DNA of 64,000 bases from the NCBI RefSeq assembly GCF_022012445.1, contig NZ_JAKLTS010000005.1, positions 62,001 through 126,000 on the forward strand, given 5' to 3'. The notes below the pieces were generated by a model, which did no database searches, was not told the origin of the DNA, and saw only the letters and a program-made list of their open reading frames with translations. This stretch comes from Massilia sp. TS11. GTDB lineage: Bacteria; Pseudomonadota; Gammaproteobacteria; Burkholderiales; Burkholderiaceae_D. Below, piece by piece: positions 15,755 through 22,958 of this stretch. Position 1 is the stretch's first letter. Each line of letters opens with the position of its first letter. The position numbers and the translations under genes are program-made.

Positions 15755-17902
15755 TCAGGTCTCCTCGCAGGTGATGGCAGCCAGGCCTAGCAGGGGGAGC
15801 AGGAAAAACAGCAGATGGCTGCCGCCGGCCGACAGGGCCGACATCGGCTGCCCCATGATCGGCAGGATCGCCAGATTGGTGCCCCAGGACAGCAGGAAGT
15901 GCCCGCCCAGGAAGGCGGCGCCGCCGGCCAGCGCAAAGCCGAGAAAATGGGCGCGCCAGCGCGCCGCATGGGCGCTGGCCACGCGCGCGCGCGCCTGCGC
16001 GGCCAGGCTGGCGCCGGCCAGGGCCGCCAGCAGCGCCGCCTGGGCGCCCCACAGCAGCAGGGCGGCCAGCAGGCCGTGGCGGTGGATCAGGAAGGACGGC
16101 GCGAAATCGTCCTGCACGGCCGGAATCGCCAGCGCCTGCGGGGCCGGCGCCGCCAGCGCCGTCAGGCCGAGGCGGCCGTCGTGGCCGAACCAGCCGCCGG
16201 CCGCCAGCGCCTGCCCGGCCAGCAGCAGCTGGCGGCCCGTGTGCGGATGCGCGGCCGGGGCCAGCCACAACTGAAAGCGCGCCCCGTAAAAGCGCAGCTG
16301 GCCGAACCACTGGCCGTCGGCCTTGAGGGCGCCCAGCGCGGCGCCGGCGCCCAGCACCAGCAGCAGCACGGCGGCGACGGCGCGGCGCCGCCCCTGGGCC
16401 AGCAGCCAGGCCAGCAGCAGGCCGCCGGCCCACAGGGCCAGCAGCACCAGCGGCGAAAAATCGTCGACTTCGACCAGGGCCAGCGCCACCAGGGCCGCGC
16501 ACACGGCCACCGGGGCCGCATATGGCAGCAGGCGGCGCCAGCCGCTGGCCGGCTGGCGCGCCTGGGCCAGCGCCAGACAGTGGGCGGCCAGCGCGCACAG
16601 GGCCAGCTTGGCAAACTCCACCGGCTGCAGGCCGAACACCCCGGTTTCGTCGCCCCACAGTACCTGCAGCAGCAGGGCCGCCAGCGCCAGCGCCGCCAGC
16701 GCGGCCAGCACCGGCTCGGCCACGCGCGGCAGCGGCGGGCGCGCCCGCCACAGGGCGCGCGCCCACACGCTGGCGCCGGCCCCCAGGGCCAGCAGTGCGC
16801 TGCTGCGTTCGTAGTAGCGCAGCCCGGCGCTGTCGCTCGCGGCCAGACCCAGCTGCAATTGCAGCAGCAGGCCGACGGCCAGCAGCACGGCCGCCGCCGG
16901 GGCCGCCCGGCCCGGGCTGCGCGCGATGGCCAGCAGGGCCGCCGCGTTCAGCAGCCACAGCAGCGCCGCCCCCGGCGCCTGGCCGGCGCTTTGCAGCAGC
17001 AGCGCGGCCAGCCCGGCCAGGCTCAGGCAAGCGGCCAGCAGCAGCGCGCGCGGCGCCCGTCCGAGCGCCAGCAGCGGCAGCGCCACCAGCAGCAGCCAGG
17101 GCGCGGGCGCCAGCGCCCACAGCGGGCGCGCGCGCCACTGCCAGTCGAGCGCCGGCAGGGGCGCCGGCGCCGCCTGCGGATTGAGCAGCACATGCCCGCT
17201 CGGCAGCAGGCGCAGCTGATCGGCGTCCAGCTGCACGGTGAACTGGGTGGCCCCGATGCGCAGGCTGCGCAGCCCGGCCAGCGGCTGCGCGTGCGGCGCC
17301 ACGCCAAGCAGGCGAAAGCCGTCCGTGCCGCGCGCGATGCGCGCGTTCACGGGCGCCGCCACGCGCTGGCCGCAGTCGACATAGCCGCCCAGCTGGACGG
17401 CGCGGGCGCCGGCCAGCGGCAGCCAGCGCGCCGCCTGCGCGCGCAGGCGCTCGTTCCAGCCCGCGTCCGGGCAAGGCCCCTGCCACACGCCGTCGCGCCA
17501 CAGCGTCGCGCCGTCAAAGCGCCAGGCGTGGGCGCCGAGGCGAAACGCCAGCCGCTCCGGCTGCACGGCGCTCACCGCCAGCGTCTGCTCACCCAGCAGG
17601 ACGCGCTCGCCCGCCTGCAGCAGCCTGCTGTCGAGCCGCCAGTGCTGCTGGCCATCGCCGGCTTCGACCGCGCGCCCGCCGAGCGGGCGCAGCCACCAGG
17701 CGCCATCGGCCGCGCGCCCCAGCAGCAGATGCTGGGCGCCGGCCTGGGGCGCGCCCAGTTCGGCCCGCCCCAGCGCCAGACTGGCGCCCGGCGCCAGCCG
17801 GAGCGTGACGCTGGCCAGCTGCCAGCGCGTCCCGGCCTGCCACAGGGCCAGGGCCTGCAGCCCCAGCAGGGCAGCCACGAGCACGGCGGCCAGGCGCCGC
17901 AT
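15755..17902 (-). CDS. SEDS-family (FtsW/RodA-like) membrane protein with FHA-like N-terminal extension
   Basis: A 715-residue polytopic membrane protein. The C-terminal ~480 residues have the SEDS pattern: many hydrophobic helices, 'LQPVEFAKLAL' (matching the FtsW/RodA 'QPSEFAKL' motif), 'PAVQDDFAPSFLIHRHG' (matching 'EAHTDFIFAVIGEELG', with the catalytic Asp at ~598-599) and 'PIMGQPMSALSAGGSHLL' near the end. SEDS proteins polymerise lipid II into glycan strands, normally with a class B penicillin-binding protein; none is encoded nearby. The N-terminus differs from housekeeping SEDS proteins: one helix (~1-22), then residues ~33-112 resembling an FHA sandwich (GR at 45-46, H58, 'AGERVLLG' at ~97-104) and more soluble sequence up to ~230. 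The start codon overlaps the kinase stop (TGATG), so translation is coupled. Confidence 0.82.
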   Translation of the reverse strand: MRRLAAVLVAALLGLQALALWQAGTRWQLASVTLRLAPGASLALGRAELGAPQAGAQHLLLGRAADGAWWLRPLGGRAVEAGDGQQHWRLDSRLLQAGERVLLGEQTLAVSAVQPERLAFRLGAHAWRFDGATLWRDGVWQGPCPDAGWNERLRAQAARWLPLAGARAVQLGGYVDCGQRVAAPVNARIARGTDGFRLLGVAPHAQPLAGLRSLRIGATQFTVQLDADQLRLLPSGHVLLNPQAAPAPLPALDWQWRARPLWALAPAPWLLLVALPLLALGRAPRALLLAACLSLAGLAALLLQSAGQAPGAALLWLLNAAALLAIARSPGRAAPAAAVLLAVGLLLQLQLGLAASDSAGLRYYERSSALLALGAGASVWARALWRARPPLPRVAEPVLAALAALALAALLLQVLWGDETGVFGLQPVEFAKLALCALAAHCLALAQARQPASGWRRLLPYAAPVAVCAALVALALVEVDDFSPLVLLALWAGGLLLAWLLAQGRRRAVAAVLLLVLGAGAALGALKADGQWFGQLRFYGARFQLWLAPAAHPHTGRQLLLAGQALAAGGWFGHDGRLGLTALAAPAPQALAIPAVQDDFAPSFLIHRHGLLAALLLWGAQAALLAALAGASLAAQARARVASAHAARWRAHFLGFALAGGAAFLGGHFLLSWGTNLAILPIMGQPMSALSAGGSHLLFFLLPLLGLAAITCEET

Positions 17903-18957
17903 CAGCGCGCCCCGGCGCGCGCCAGCACGCCCAGCCGCGCCAGCCAGCCGCCCACGGCCGGCGTCTGGCGGCGCGGCGCCAGGGCCAGGGCCGTGCGCAG
18001 CGCCAGCAGCTGACGCCCGATCGCCAGCGCATGCGGCGGGCGCGCCGCCGGCGCCGCCGCCAGCAAGGCACGCAGCAGCTGCTCGGCCACCTGCACCGCC
18101 GCGCGCGGCGCGGCGCAGTCCTCCTCCTGTTCCAGGGCGCGCGTCAGACGCTGGCGGAACAGGGCCGCCTCATCCTCGCGCAAGGTCGGCGGCAGCGCCC
18201 CGCCATGCTGGGCGCGCAGGGCCGCGCCCGGATCGTCGGGCCGGGCGCGCCAGGCCGCCGCGCAGGCCGCCCCAAAGCGCAGCGGCTGCCCGCCCGTGAC
18301 CAGGTAGTAGAACAGCGCGCCGAAGGCAAAATAGTCGGTGCGCGCATCGGTGTGATAGACGTCCGGCGCGAGCGCCAGCAGCTGTTCGGGCGCCTGCCAG
18401 TGCGGCGTGCCCGCATAGCTGTGCAGGCGCACCGCCTGCGGCCGGTTGGTGCCGAAGTCACTGAGCTTGACCTGGCCGCTGCCCAGGTCGAGCAGCACAT
18501 TGGCCGGCTTCAGATCGAGGTGGCGCCAGCCATGGTGATGGATGCGTTCCAGGGCCTGATTGATCTGCCCGAGCCAGGCCAGCAGCTGACGCGGCGCCGG
18601 CGTGCAGCCCAGGCTGCGCAGCAGGCGCGTATGGCGCGCCAGATCGGTGTCGAGCAGTTCCAGCGCCAGGGCCGGCAGGCCATCGATGCTGCCGCTGTCG
18701 AGCAGGCGCACCAGATGGCGCCCGTCCCACGGGTCGAGCCCACCGAGAAAGCGCGCCTCATTGCGCGCCGCGGCCACCCAGTGGCGGCGCACGGCCGGTG
18801 GCGCCGCCGCCAGCGCGCGCGCCTGCAGCAGCTTGAGCGCGACCGCCCCGTGCGGCCCCTGGGCGCGCCACACTTCCCCGAACTGCGCCTGGGCCAGCAC
18901 GCTGTCGAGCGTATAGCGGCCCAGACCAAGACAAACGACATCGCCCTTGCAGTACAT
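17902..18957 (-). CDS. Hanks-type Ser/Thr protein kinase, non-RD
   Basis: A 351-residue cytoplasmic kinase and the first gene of the cluster. Visible motifs are 'VALKLLQA' (catalytic Lys), 'WRHLDLKPANVLLD' (catalytic loop, H~146), 'VKLSDFGTN' (DFG), 'AGTPHWQAPEQ' (P+1 loop) and 'DYFAFGALFYYLVTG'. Two deviations stand out: HLD replaces HRD, a non-RD kinase that may not need activation-loop phosphorylation, and the glycine loop is degenerate ('LAQAQFGEVW' in place of GxGxxG). Unlike actinobacterial PknB it has no transmembrane helix and no PASTA domains, so input must come from a partner. It is translationally coupled to the SEDS gene, which is a plausible substrate together with the other FHA-containing products. 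Confidence 0.9.
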   Translation of the reverse strand: MYCKGDVVCLGLGRYTLDSVLAQAQFGEVWRAQGPHGAVALKLLQARALAAAPPAVRRHWVAAARNEARFLGGLDPWDGRHLVRLLDSGSIDGLPALALELLDTDLARHTRLLRSLGCTPAPRQLLAWLGQINQALERIHHHGWRHLDLKPANVLLDLGSGQVKLSDFGTNRPQAVRLHSYAGTPHWQAPEQLLALAPDVYHTDARTDYFAFGALFYYLVTGGQPLRFGAACAAAWRARPDDPGAALRAQHGGALPPTLREDEAALFRQRLTRALEQEEDCAAPRAAVQVAEQLLRALLAAAPAARPPHALAIGRQLLALRTALALAPRRQTPAVGGWLARLGVLARAGAR

Positions 18958-19006
18958 ACCAGGCCCCCCGAGTTCCGATGGCCAGGCCTAGCCGGGGGCG
19001 CCAGAA

Positions 19007-19033
19007 AAAAAATGGGGTCTGACCCCATTTTTT
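19007..19033. repeat. GGGGTC(A/T)GACCCC palindromic repeat, copy 1
   Basis: Perfect dyad with arms 19007-19019 and 19021-19033, core ggggtctgacccc at 19014-19026, flanked by A- and T-tracts, so it can act as a rho-independent terminator in either direction. It lies between the kinase cluster and the glycine-zipper gene and belongs to a family with eight cores in this window. Confidence 0.8.
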
Positions 19034-19036
19034 CTC

Positions 19037-19076
19037 AAAAAAAAACGCCGGGCGGCGTGTCGGCGCCGCCCGGCGT
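19037..19076 (-). terminator. Rho-independent terminator of the glycine-zipper gene
   Basis: Arms 19045-19057 (acgccgggcggcg) and 19064-19076 form a 13-bp GC-rich stem with a 6-nt loop. On the minus strand it is followed by a run of nine T. It lies 21 nt after the stop at 19098, in the right place to end that transcript and separate it from the kinase cluster. Confidence 0.9.
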
Positions 19077-19097
19077 AAGGCTGCTTGCTCGAGACCT

Positions 19098-19523
19098 TCA
19101 GCGTTCCCAGTGATGGTGGTGGTGGTGGCCACGGCGTTCGACCACGACCACCGGCGGGCCGTAGTAGCGCACCGGCTCGCGGTAGACGACCACCGGCGGC
19201 GGCGGCGCGTAGTAGCGCGTTTCGACATAGGTGACCGGCGGGGGCGGCGGCGCCACATAGCGCGTTTCGACAAAGGTGGTTGGCGCATAGCCGCCACGGT
19301 AGCCGCCGCGGTAGTAGCCGTCGTCGCGGCTGCTGCTGGCCCCGATGGCGGCGCCGATCACGGCGCCGGCCGCGGTGGCGTCACGGCCGCCGGTGGCGTG
19401 GCCAATGGCAGCGCCGATCACGGCGCCGGTCAGGGTGTTGAGGCCGCGGTCGTCGGCCAGCGCCGACGAGGAGGCGGTCAGCGCGGCCAGCGTGAGGGCG
19501 GTGAGGGCGGTTTTCGTCAGCAT
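19098..19523 (-). CDS. Exported glycine-zipper protein with Tyr/Pro/His-rich tail
   Basis: A 141-residue protein with an N-terminal signal peptide ('ALTALTLAALTASSSALAD', ~24 residues). Two copies of a glycine-zipper repeat follow ('GAVIGAAIGHATGG' and 'GAVIGAAIGASSS'), the pattern of envelope proteins that insert into or associate with the outer membrane. The C-terminal half is low-complexity: repeated 'VETRY.APPPP' units and a final run of six natural histidines. Function is unknown; envelope-stress or lipoprotein-like partners are common for this class, but no lipobox is present. It has its own terminator and is not part of the kinase operon. Confidence 0.75.
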   Translation of the reverse strand: MLTKTALTALTLAALTASSSALADDRGLNTLTGAVIGAAIGHATGGRDATAAGAVIGAAIGASSSRDDGYYRGGYRGGYAPTTFVETRYVAPPPPPVTYVETRYYAPPPPVVVYREPVRYYGPPVVVVERRGHHHHHHWER

Positions 19524-19687
19524 GGCATCGGTCCTTTCTGTGTGGCTGATGGCTTCACTCTAGCCAAGGACGGGCGCACGATCCACCACCTTTAACACAA
19601 ACTTACAAGTGTTGCGATTGCCTGCCGGCTGCGCACCGCGCGCGATTGTTGTATTGTCATGCCTTCTTTATTTACCGAAGGATTTGC

Positions 19688-21103
19688 ATGTCACGCCTTG
19701 CCCTGGCCAGCCTGCTGGCCGTCCTGATGGCGCCGGCCATCGCCGCTCCGGCCAACGACGCCGCCACCCTGAACCGCGTGCGCGACCACGCCATGCAGAG
19801 CGATTGGGCCTACCAGCGCCTCGAGGACCTGACCGACCTGGTCGGCCCGCGTCTGTCCGGCTCGGCCGGCGCCGCCGCCGCCGTCGAACAGGTGGCGGCC
19901 ACCCTGCGCGCGCTCGGCGCCCGCGTGACCCTGCAGCCGGTCAAGGTGCCGCACTGGGTGCGCGGCGAGGAGAAGGCCGAACTGGTCGAGTATGTGGGCC
20001 GTCCGGCCGGCCTGAGCCAGCGCGTGGCCCTGACCGCCCTGGGCGGCTCGGGCGCGACCCCGGCCGCCGGCCTGACCGCGGCGCTGCTGGTGCTGAATAA
20101 TTTCGACGAACTGGAAGCGCGCAAGGCCGAGGTCAAAGGGCGCATCGTGCTGTTCAATGTGCCCTTCGACCAATGGCAGGCCGAGCGCGGCCTGGCCGGT
20201 CCCGCCTACGGGCATGGCGCCGGCTACCGCTTCATGGGCCCGCGCCGCGCGGCCGAACTGGGCGCCGCCGCGGCCCTGGTACGCTCGGTCGGCGGCGCCG
20301 ATTTCCGCCTGCCGCACACGGGCGCCACCGGCCTCGCGCCCGAGCAGCGCATCCCGGCCGCTGCCGTCAGTACCGAAGACGCGCTGCTGATGGCACGCCT
20401 GGCGCGCCGCGGTCCGCTGGCCATGCACCTGACCCTGACTCCGCAGACCCTGCCCGACGCCGACAGCTTCAATGTGATCGCCGACTGGCCCGGCACCGAC
20501 AAGGCCGACGAAGTGGTGCTGGTCTCGGGCCACCTCGATTCCTGGGACCTGGGCACCGGCGCGCATGACGACGGCACCGGCATCGCCGGCGCCCTCGGCG
20601 TGCTGCACACGCTGCGCGAACTGGGCCTGCACGGACGCCGCACGATCCGCATGGTGGCCTGGATGAATGAGGAGAACGGCGGGCGCGGCGCCCAGGCCTA
20701 CCAGACGGCCTTCGGCGCCCAGATGGGCAAGCATGTCGGCGCGATCGAGTCGGACGGCGGCGGCGGCCACCCGTTCGGCCTGATGGCGAGCGTGTCGGCG
20801 CGCGCCGAGAAGCTGTTCAAGCCGCTGCAGGCGGCGCTGCAGCCGATCGGCGCCGGCGTGTTCCGCCGCGAGGAGCGGCTGCAGACGGGCGACCTGCACC
20901 TGATGGAAGACGCGGGCGTGCCGAGCTTCGAACCGCTGATCGACACCTCGACCTACTTCCACTACCACCACACGGCGGCCGACACCTTCGACAAGGTCTC
21001 GCCCGACGCCCTGCGCCGCCACGTGGCCGTGATGGCCTCGCTGGCCTGGTTCATGGCGAATATGGACGAGACGCCGGGCCGGGTGCCGGCGCTGGCCGAT
21101 TAA
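19688..21103 (+). CDS. M28-family zinc peptidase (aminopeptidase-like), exported
   Basis: A 471-residue secreted metallopeptidase. The signal peptide is residues 1-20 ('ALASLLAVLMAPAIAAP'). A PA-type insert domain occupies ~100-260, as in family M28 aminopeptidases and glutamate carboxypeptidase relatives. Zinc and catalytic residues are recognisable: 'SGHLDSWD' (H~282), 'GAHDDGTG' (Asp), 'WMNEENGGRG' (Glu pair), 'IESDGGG' (Asp) and 'YHHTAADT' (final His, ~430). The ATG at 19688 is preceded by a gaagga motif. It overlaps the convergent MBL gene by 4 nt; both stop codons lie in the palindrome TTAA. Substrate is probably extracellular or periplasmic peptides. Confidence 0.9.
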   Translation: MSRLALASLLAVLMAPAIAAPANDAATLNRVRDHAMQSDWAYQRLEDLTDLVGPRLSGSAGAAAAVEQVAATLRALGARVTLQPVKVPHWVRGEEKAELVEYVGRPAGLSQRVALTALGGSGATPAAGLTAALLVLNNFDELEARKAEVKGRIVLFNVPFDQWQAERGLAGPAYGHGAGYRFMGPRRAAELGAAAALVRSVGGADFRLPHTGATGLAPEQRIPAAAVSTEDALLMARLARRGPLAMHLTLTPQTLPDADSFNVIADWPGTDKADEVVLVSGHLDSWDLGTGAHDDGTGIAGALGVLHTLRELGLHGRRTIRMVAWMNEENGGRGAQAYQTAFGAQMGKHVGAIESDGGGGHPFGLMASVSARAEKLFKPLQAALQPIGAGVFRREERLQTGDLHLMEDAGVPSFEPLIDTSTYFHYHHTAADTFDKVSPDALRRHVAVMASLAWFMANMDETPGRVPALAD

Positions 21104-21969
21104 ATCGCGTTCAGGGGGATGCGCAGATAGCGCACCCCATTGTCCTCGGGCGCCGGCAGATGGCCGGCCTTGATATTGACCTGAATCGCCGGCAGCATCA
21201 GCACCGGCATCGCCAAGGTGGCGTCGCGCGCGCGCCGCATCGCCACGAAGGCTGATTCGCTGACGCCATCGTGCATGTGGATGTTGCGGGCGCGCTGCTC
21301 GGCCACCGTGGTCTCCCAGGTCGCCTCGCGTCCGGGCGGCGGATAGTCGTGGCACAGGAACAGGCGCGTCTGCGGCGGCAGCGCCAGCAGCCGGCGCGCC
21401 GACTGGAACAGCTGCTCGGCGCAGCCACCCGGGAAGTCGCAGCGGCCCGAGCCCACATCCGGCATGAACATGGTGTCGCCGACGAACACGGCGTCGCCCA
21501 CCTGGTAGGCGATATCGGCCGGCGTGTGGCCCGGCACATGCCAGGCGCGCGCGCGCAGCGGCCCGATGTCGAATTCCTCGTCGGCGGCGAACAGCTTGTC
21601 GAAGTCGGCGCCGGTGCTGTGGGCCGGGTCGTGGTCGTTGAAGATCGCGTTGAACACCTTCTGCACGCCGCGGATTTCGGCGCCGATGCCGATCTGCCCG
21701 CCCAGCTTCTCCTTCAGATAGGAGGCGGCCGACAGGTGGTCGGCGTGGGCGTGGGTCTCGAGCAGCCACTGCACGCTGAGCGCATTGGCGCGCACGAAAT
21801 CGATGATGGCGTCGGCCGAATGGGTCGCCGTGCGGCCCGATTTGGGATCGTAGTCGAGCACCGAATCGATGATCGCGCAGGCGCTGCCGGGCGCCGCGTA
21901 GACGACGTAGCTGATGGTGGAGGTGGCGGGGTCGAAGAAGCCTTTGACCTGCGGGGAGCTGTTATGCAT
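21100..21969 (-). CDS. MBL-fold metallo-hydrolase (glyoxalase II / persulfide-dioxygenase-like)
   Basis: A 289-residue cytoplasmic metallo-beta-lactamase-fold enzyme. The metal motif is 'ETHAHADHLS' (H73, H75, D77, H78), followed by 'WHVPGHTPADI' and 'VFVGDTMFMPDVGSGRCDFP'. The 'DVGSGRCDFPGG' segment is typical of the subgroup related to persulfide dioxygenase/ETHE1 and Blh-type proteins, so sulfur metabolism or glutathione thioester hydrolysis is likely; the exact substrate is not deducible. ATG at 21969 is chosen because further in-frame sequence upstream is the tRNA-Leu gene read as protein. The start is only 18 nt from the end of that tRNA, so the mRNA is probably released by tRNA 3' processing. 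Confidence 0.88.
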   Translation of the reverse strand: MHNSSPQVKGFFDPATSTISYVVYAAPGSACAIIDSVLDYDPKSGRTATHSADAIIDFVRANALSVQWLLETHAHADHLSAASYLKEKLGGQIGIGAEIRGVQKVFNAIFNDHDPAHSTGADFDKLFAADEEFDIGPLRARAWHVPGHTPADIAYQVGDAVFVGDTMFMPDVGSGRCDFPGGCAEQLFQSARRLLALPPQTRLFLCHDYPPPGREATWETTVAEQRARNIHMHDGVSESAFVAMRRARDATLAMPVLMLPAIQVNIKAGHLPAPEDNGVRYLRIPLNAI

Positions 21970-21987
21970 GGTATCGCCCTGGTTGAA

Positions 21988-22074
21988 TGGTGCCCGGAGC
22001 CGGGATCGAACCGGCACGCCCTTGCGAGCACGAGATTTTAAGTCTCGGGTGTCTACCAGTTTCACCATCCGGGC
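21988..22074 (-). tRNA. tRNA-Leu (anticodon UAA)
   Basis: 87 nt including an encoded CCA (21988-21990). The acceptor stem pairs GCCCGGA with TCCGGGC, the anticodon loop reads CTTAAAA with TAA as anticodon, there is a long variable arm as expected for leucine tRNA, and the T-loop is GGTTCGATCCC. It reads into the MBL hydrolase gene 18 nt downstream. Confidence 0.96.
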
Positions 22075-22146
22075 AGCGGCCGAGATTCTAGCACATGGCC
22101 CTGCGCACTTGGTGTAGGATGCAGCCCGCAACATGCAGGAGCCGAA

Positions 22147-22932
22147 TTGAATATCACCATCCGAGAAGATCTGCGCTCGTTCATCGAGCCGCTCACCGCC
22201 GACGAATACGCCGCCCTCGAACGCAGCCTGTTGGAAGAGGGCTGCCGCGACGCCCTCGTGCTGTGGAACGATGTGCTGGTCGATGGCCACAACCGCTACG
22301 CGATCTGCCAGAAGCACGGGATCGCCTTCCAGACCGTGCAGAACACCCGCTTCGCCAGCCTGGACGACGTGCGCCTGTGGATGATCAACAACCATCTGGG
22401 CCGGCGCAGCGTCTCCGAATTCCAGCGCGGCGTGCTGGCCCTGCGCAAGAAGGAGATCCTGGCCGCCCAGGCCACGCCCGAGCAGCCGGCGCCGCGCCTC
22501 AAGCGCAGCGACCTGGCGCGCGAGGCGCGCGTCTCGCCGGCCCTGATCGCCAGCATCGAGAAGATCGAAAAAGCCGCCACGCCCGAACTGGTCGAGGCAG
22601 TCCGCAAGGGCACCATCTCGATCAATGCCGCCGCCACCGTGGCCGCGCTGCCGCCCGCGCACCAGCAGGCGGCCGTCGCCGGCGGCCGCAAACAGCTGCA
22701 GGAAGCAGCGCGCAGCCTGCGCGCCCAGCGCCTGGCCAGCCGTCCCGCCGCCGAGCCGGCGCCGCCGCCGCCCGCGCCGGCCATGGCCGCCGCGCGCGAA
22801 GACAGCGCCAGCGCCAGCACCAGCGTGCCGTGGGAGACCGACACGCTCGACAGCCTGCGCCAGCGTATCGCCAGCCTGGAAGCCGAAAACCAGGCCCTGA
22901 AAGCCGAACTGGCCGCCCTGCGCGCGCCTTAG
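22147..22932 (+). CDS. ParB/Srx-fold (RepB-like) DNA-binding protein
   Basis: A 261-residue protein with a ParB-type N-terminal domain ('IEPLTADEYAALERSLLEEG', then 'VLVDGHNRYAI' at ~43-53) and a helix-turn-helix region ('RSDLAREARVSPALIASIEK', ~120-140). A Pro/Ala-rich linker and a short C-terminal coiled coil ('LRQRIASLEAENQALKAEL') follow. In place of the GERR box of ParB CTPases it has DGHNR, as in plasmid-type and orphan ParB-like proteins. TTG at 22147 is the start: caggag lies at 22136-22141 with 5-nt spacing and no ATG is better placed. No ParA partner or parS-like repeats are visible. It may be an orphan regulator or a remnant of an element inserted beside the tRNA. Confidence 0.8.
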   Translation: MNITIREDLRSFIEPLTADEYAALERSLLEEGCRDALVLWNDVLVDGHNRYAICQKHGIAFQTVQNTRFASLDDVRLWMINNHLGRRSVSEFQRGVLALRKKEILAAQATPEQPAPRLKRSDLAREARVSPALIASIEKIEKAATPELVEAVRKGTISINAAATVAALPPAHQQAAVAGGRKQLQEAARSLRAQRLASRPAAEPAPPPPAPAMAAAREDSASASTSVPWETDTLDSLRQRIASLEAENQALKAELAALRAP

Positions 22933-22958
22933 TCCAACGCCCCAACCGGAGACCCAGC

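Noticed and set aside
15755..17902. Housekeeping FtsW or RodA
   Set aside because: The context lacks mur/fts or mre/mrd genes, there is a ~230-residue extra N-terminal region, and the C-terminal motif is divergent (GGSHLL in place of GGSSLL).
21970..22662. Upstream in-frame extension of the MBL hydrolase through the tRNA-Leu gene
   Set aside because: The 'VKLVDTRDLKSRARKG' peptide is tRNA-Leu read as protein; the real start is ATG 21969.
22095..22958. Upstream in-frame extension of the penicillin-acylase-family gene
   Set aside because: It overlaps the ParB-like gene in another frame and lies before a clear signal peptide starting at 22959.
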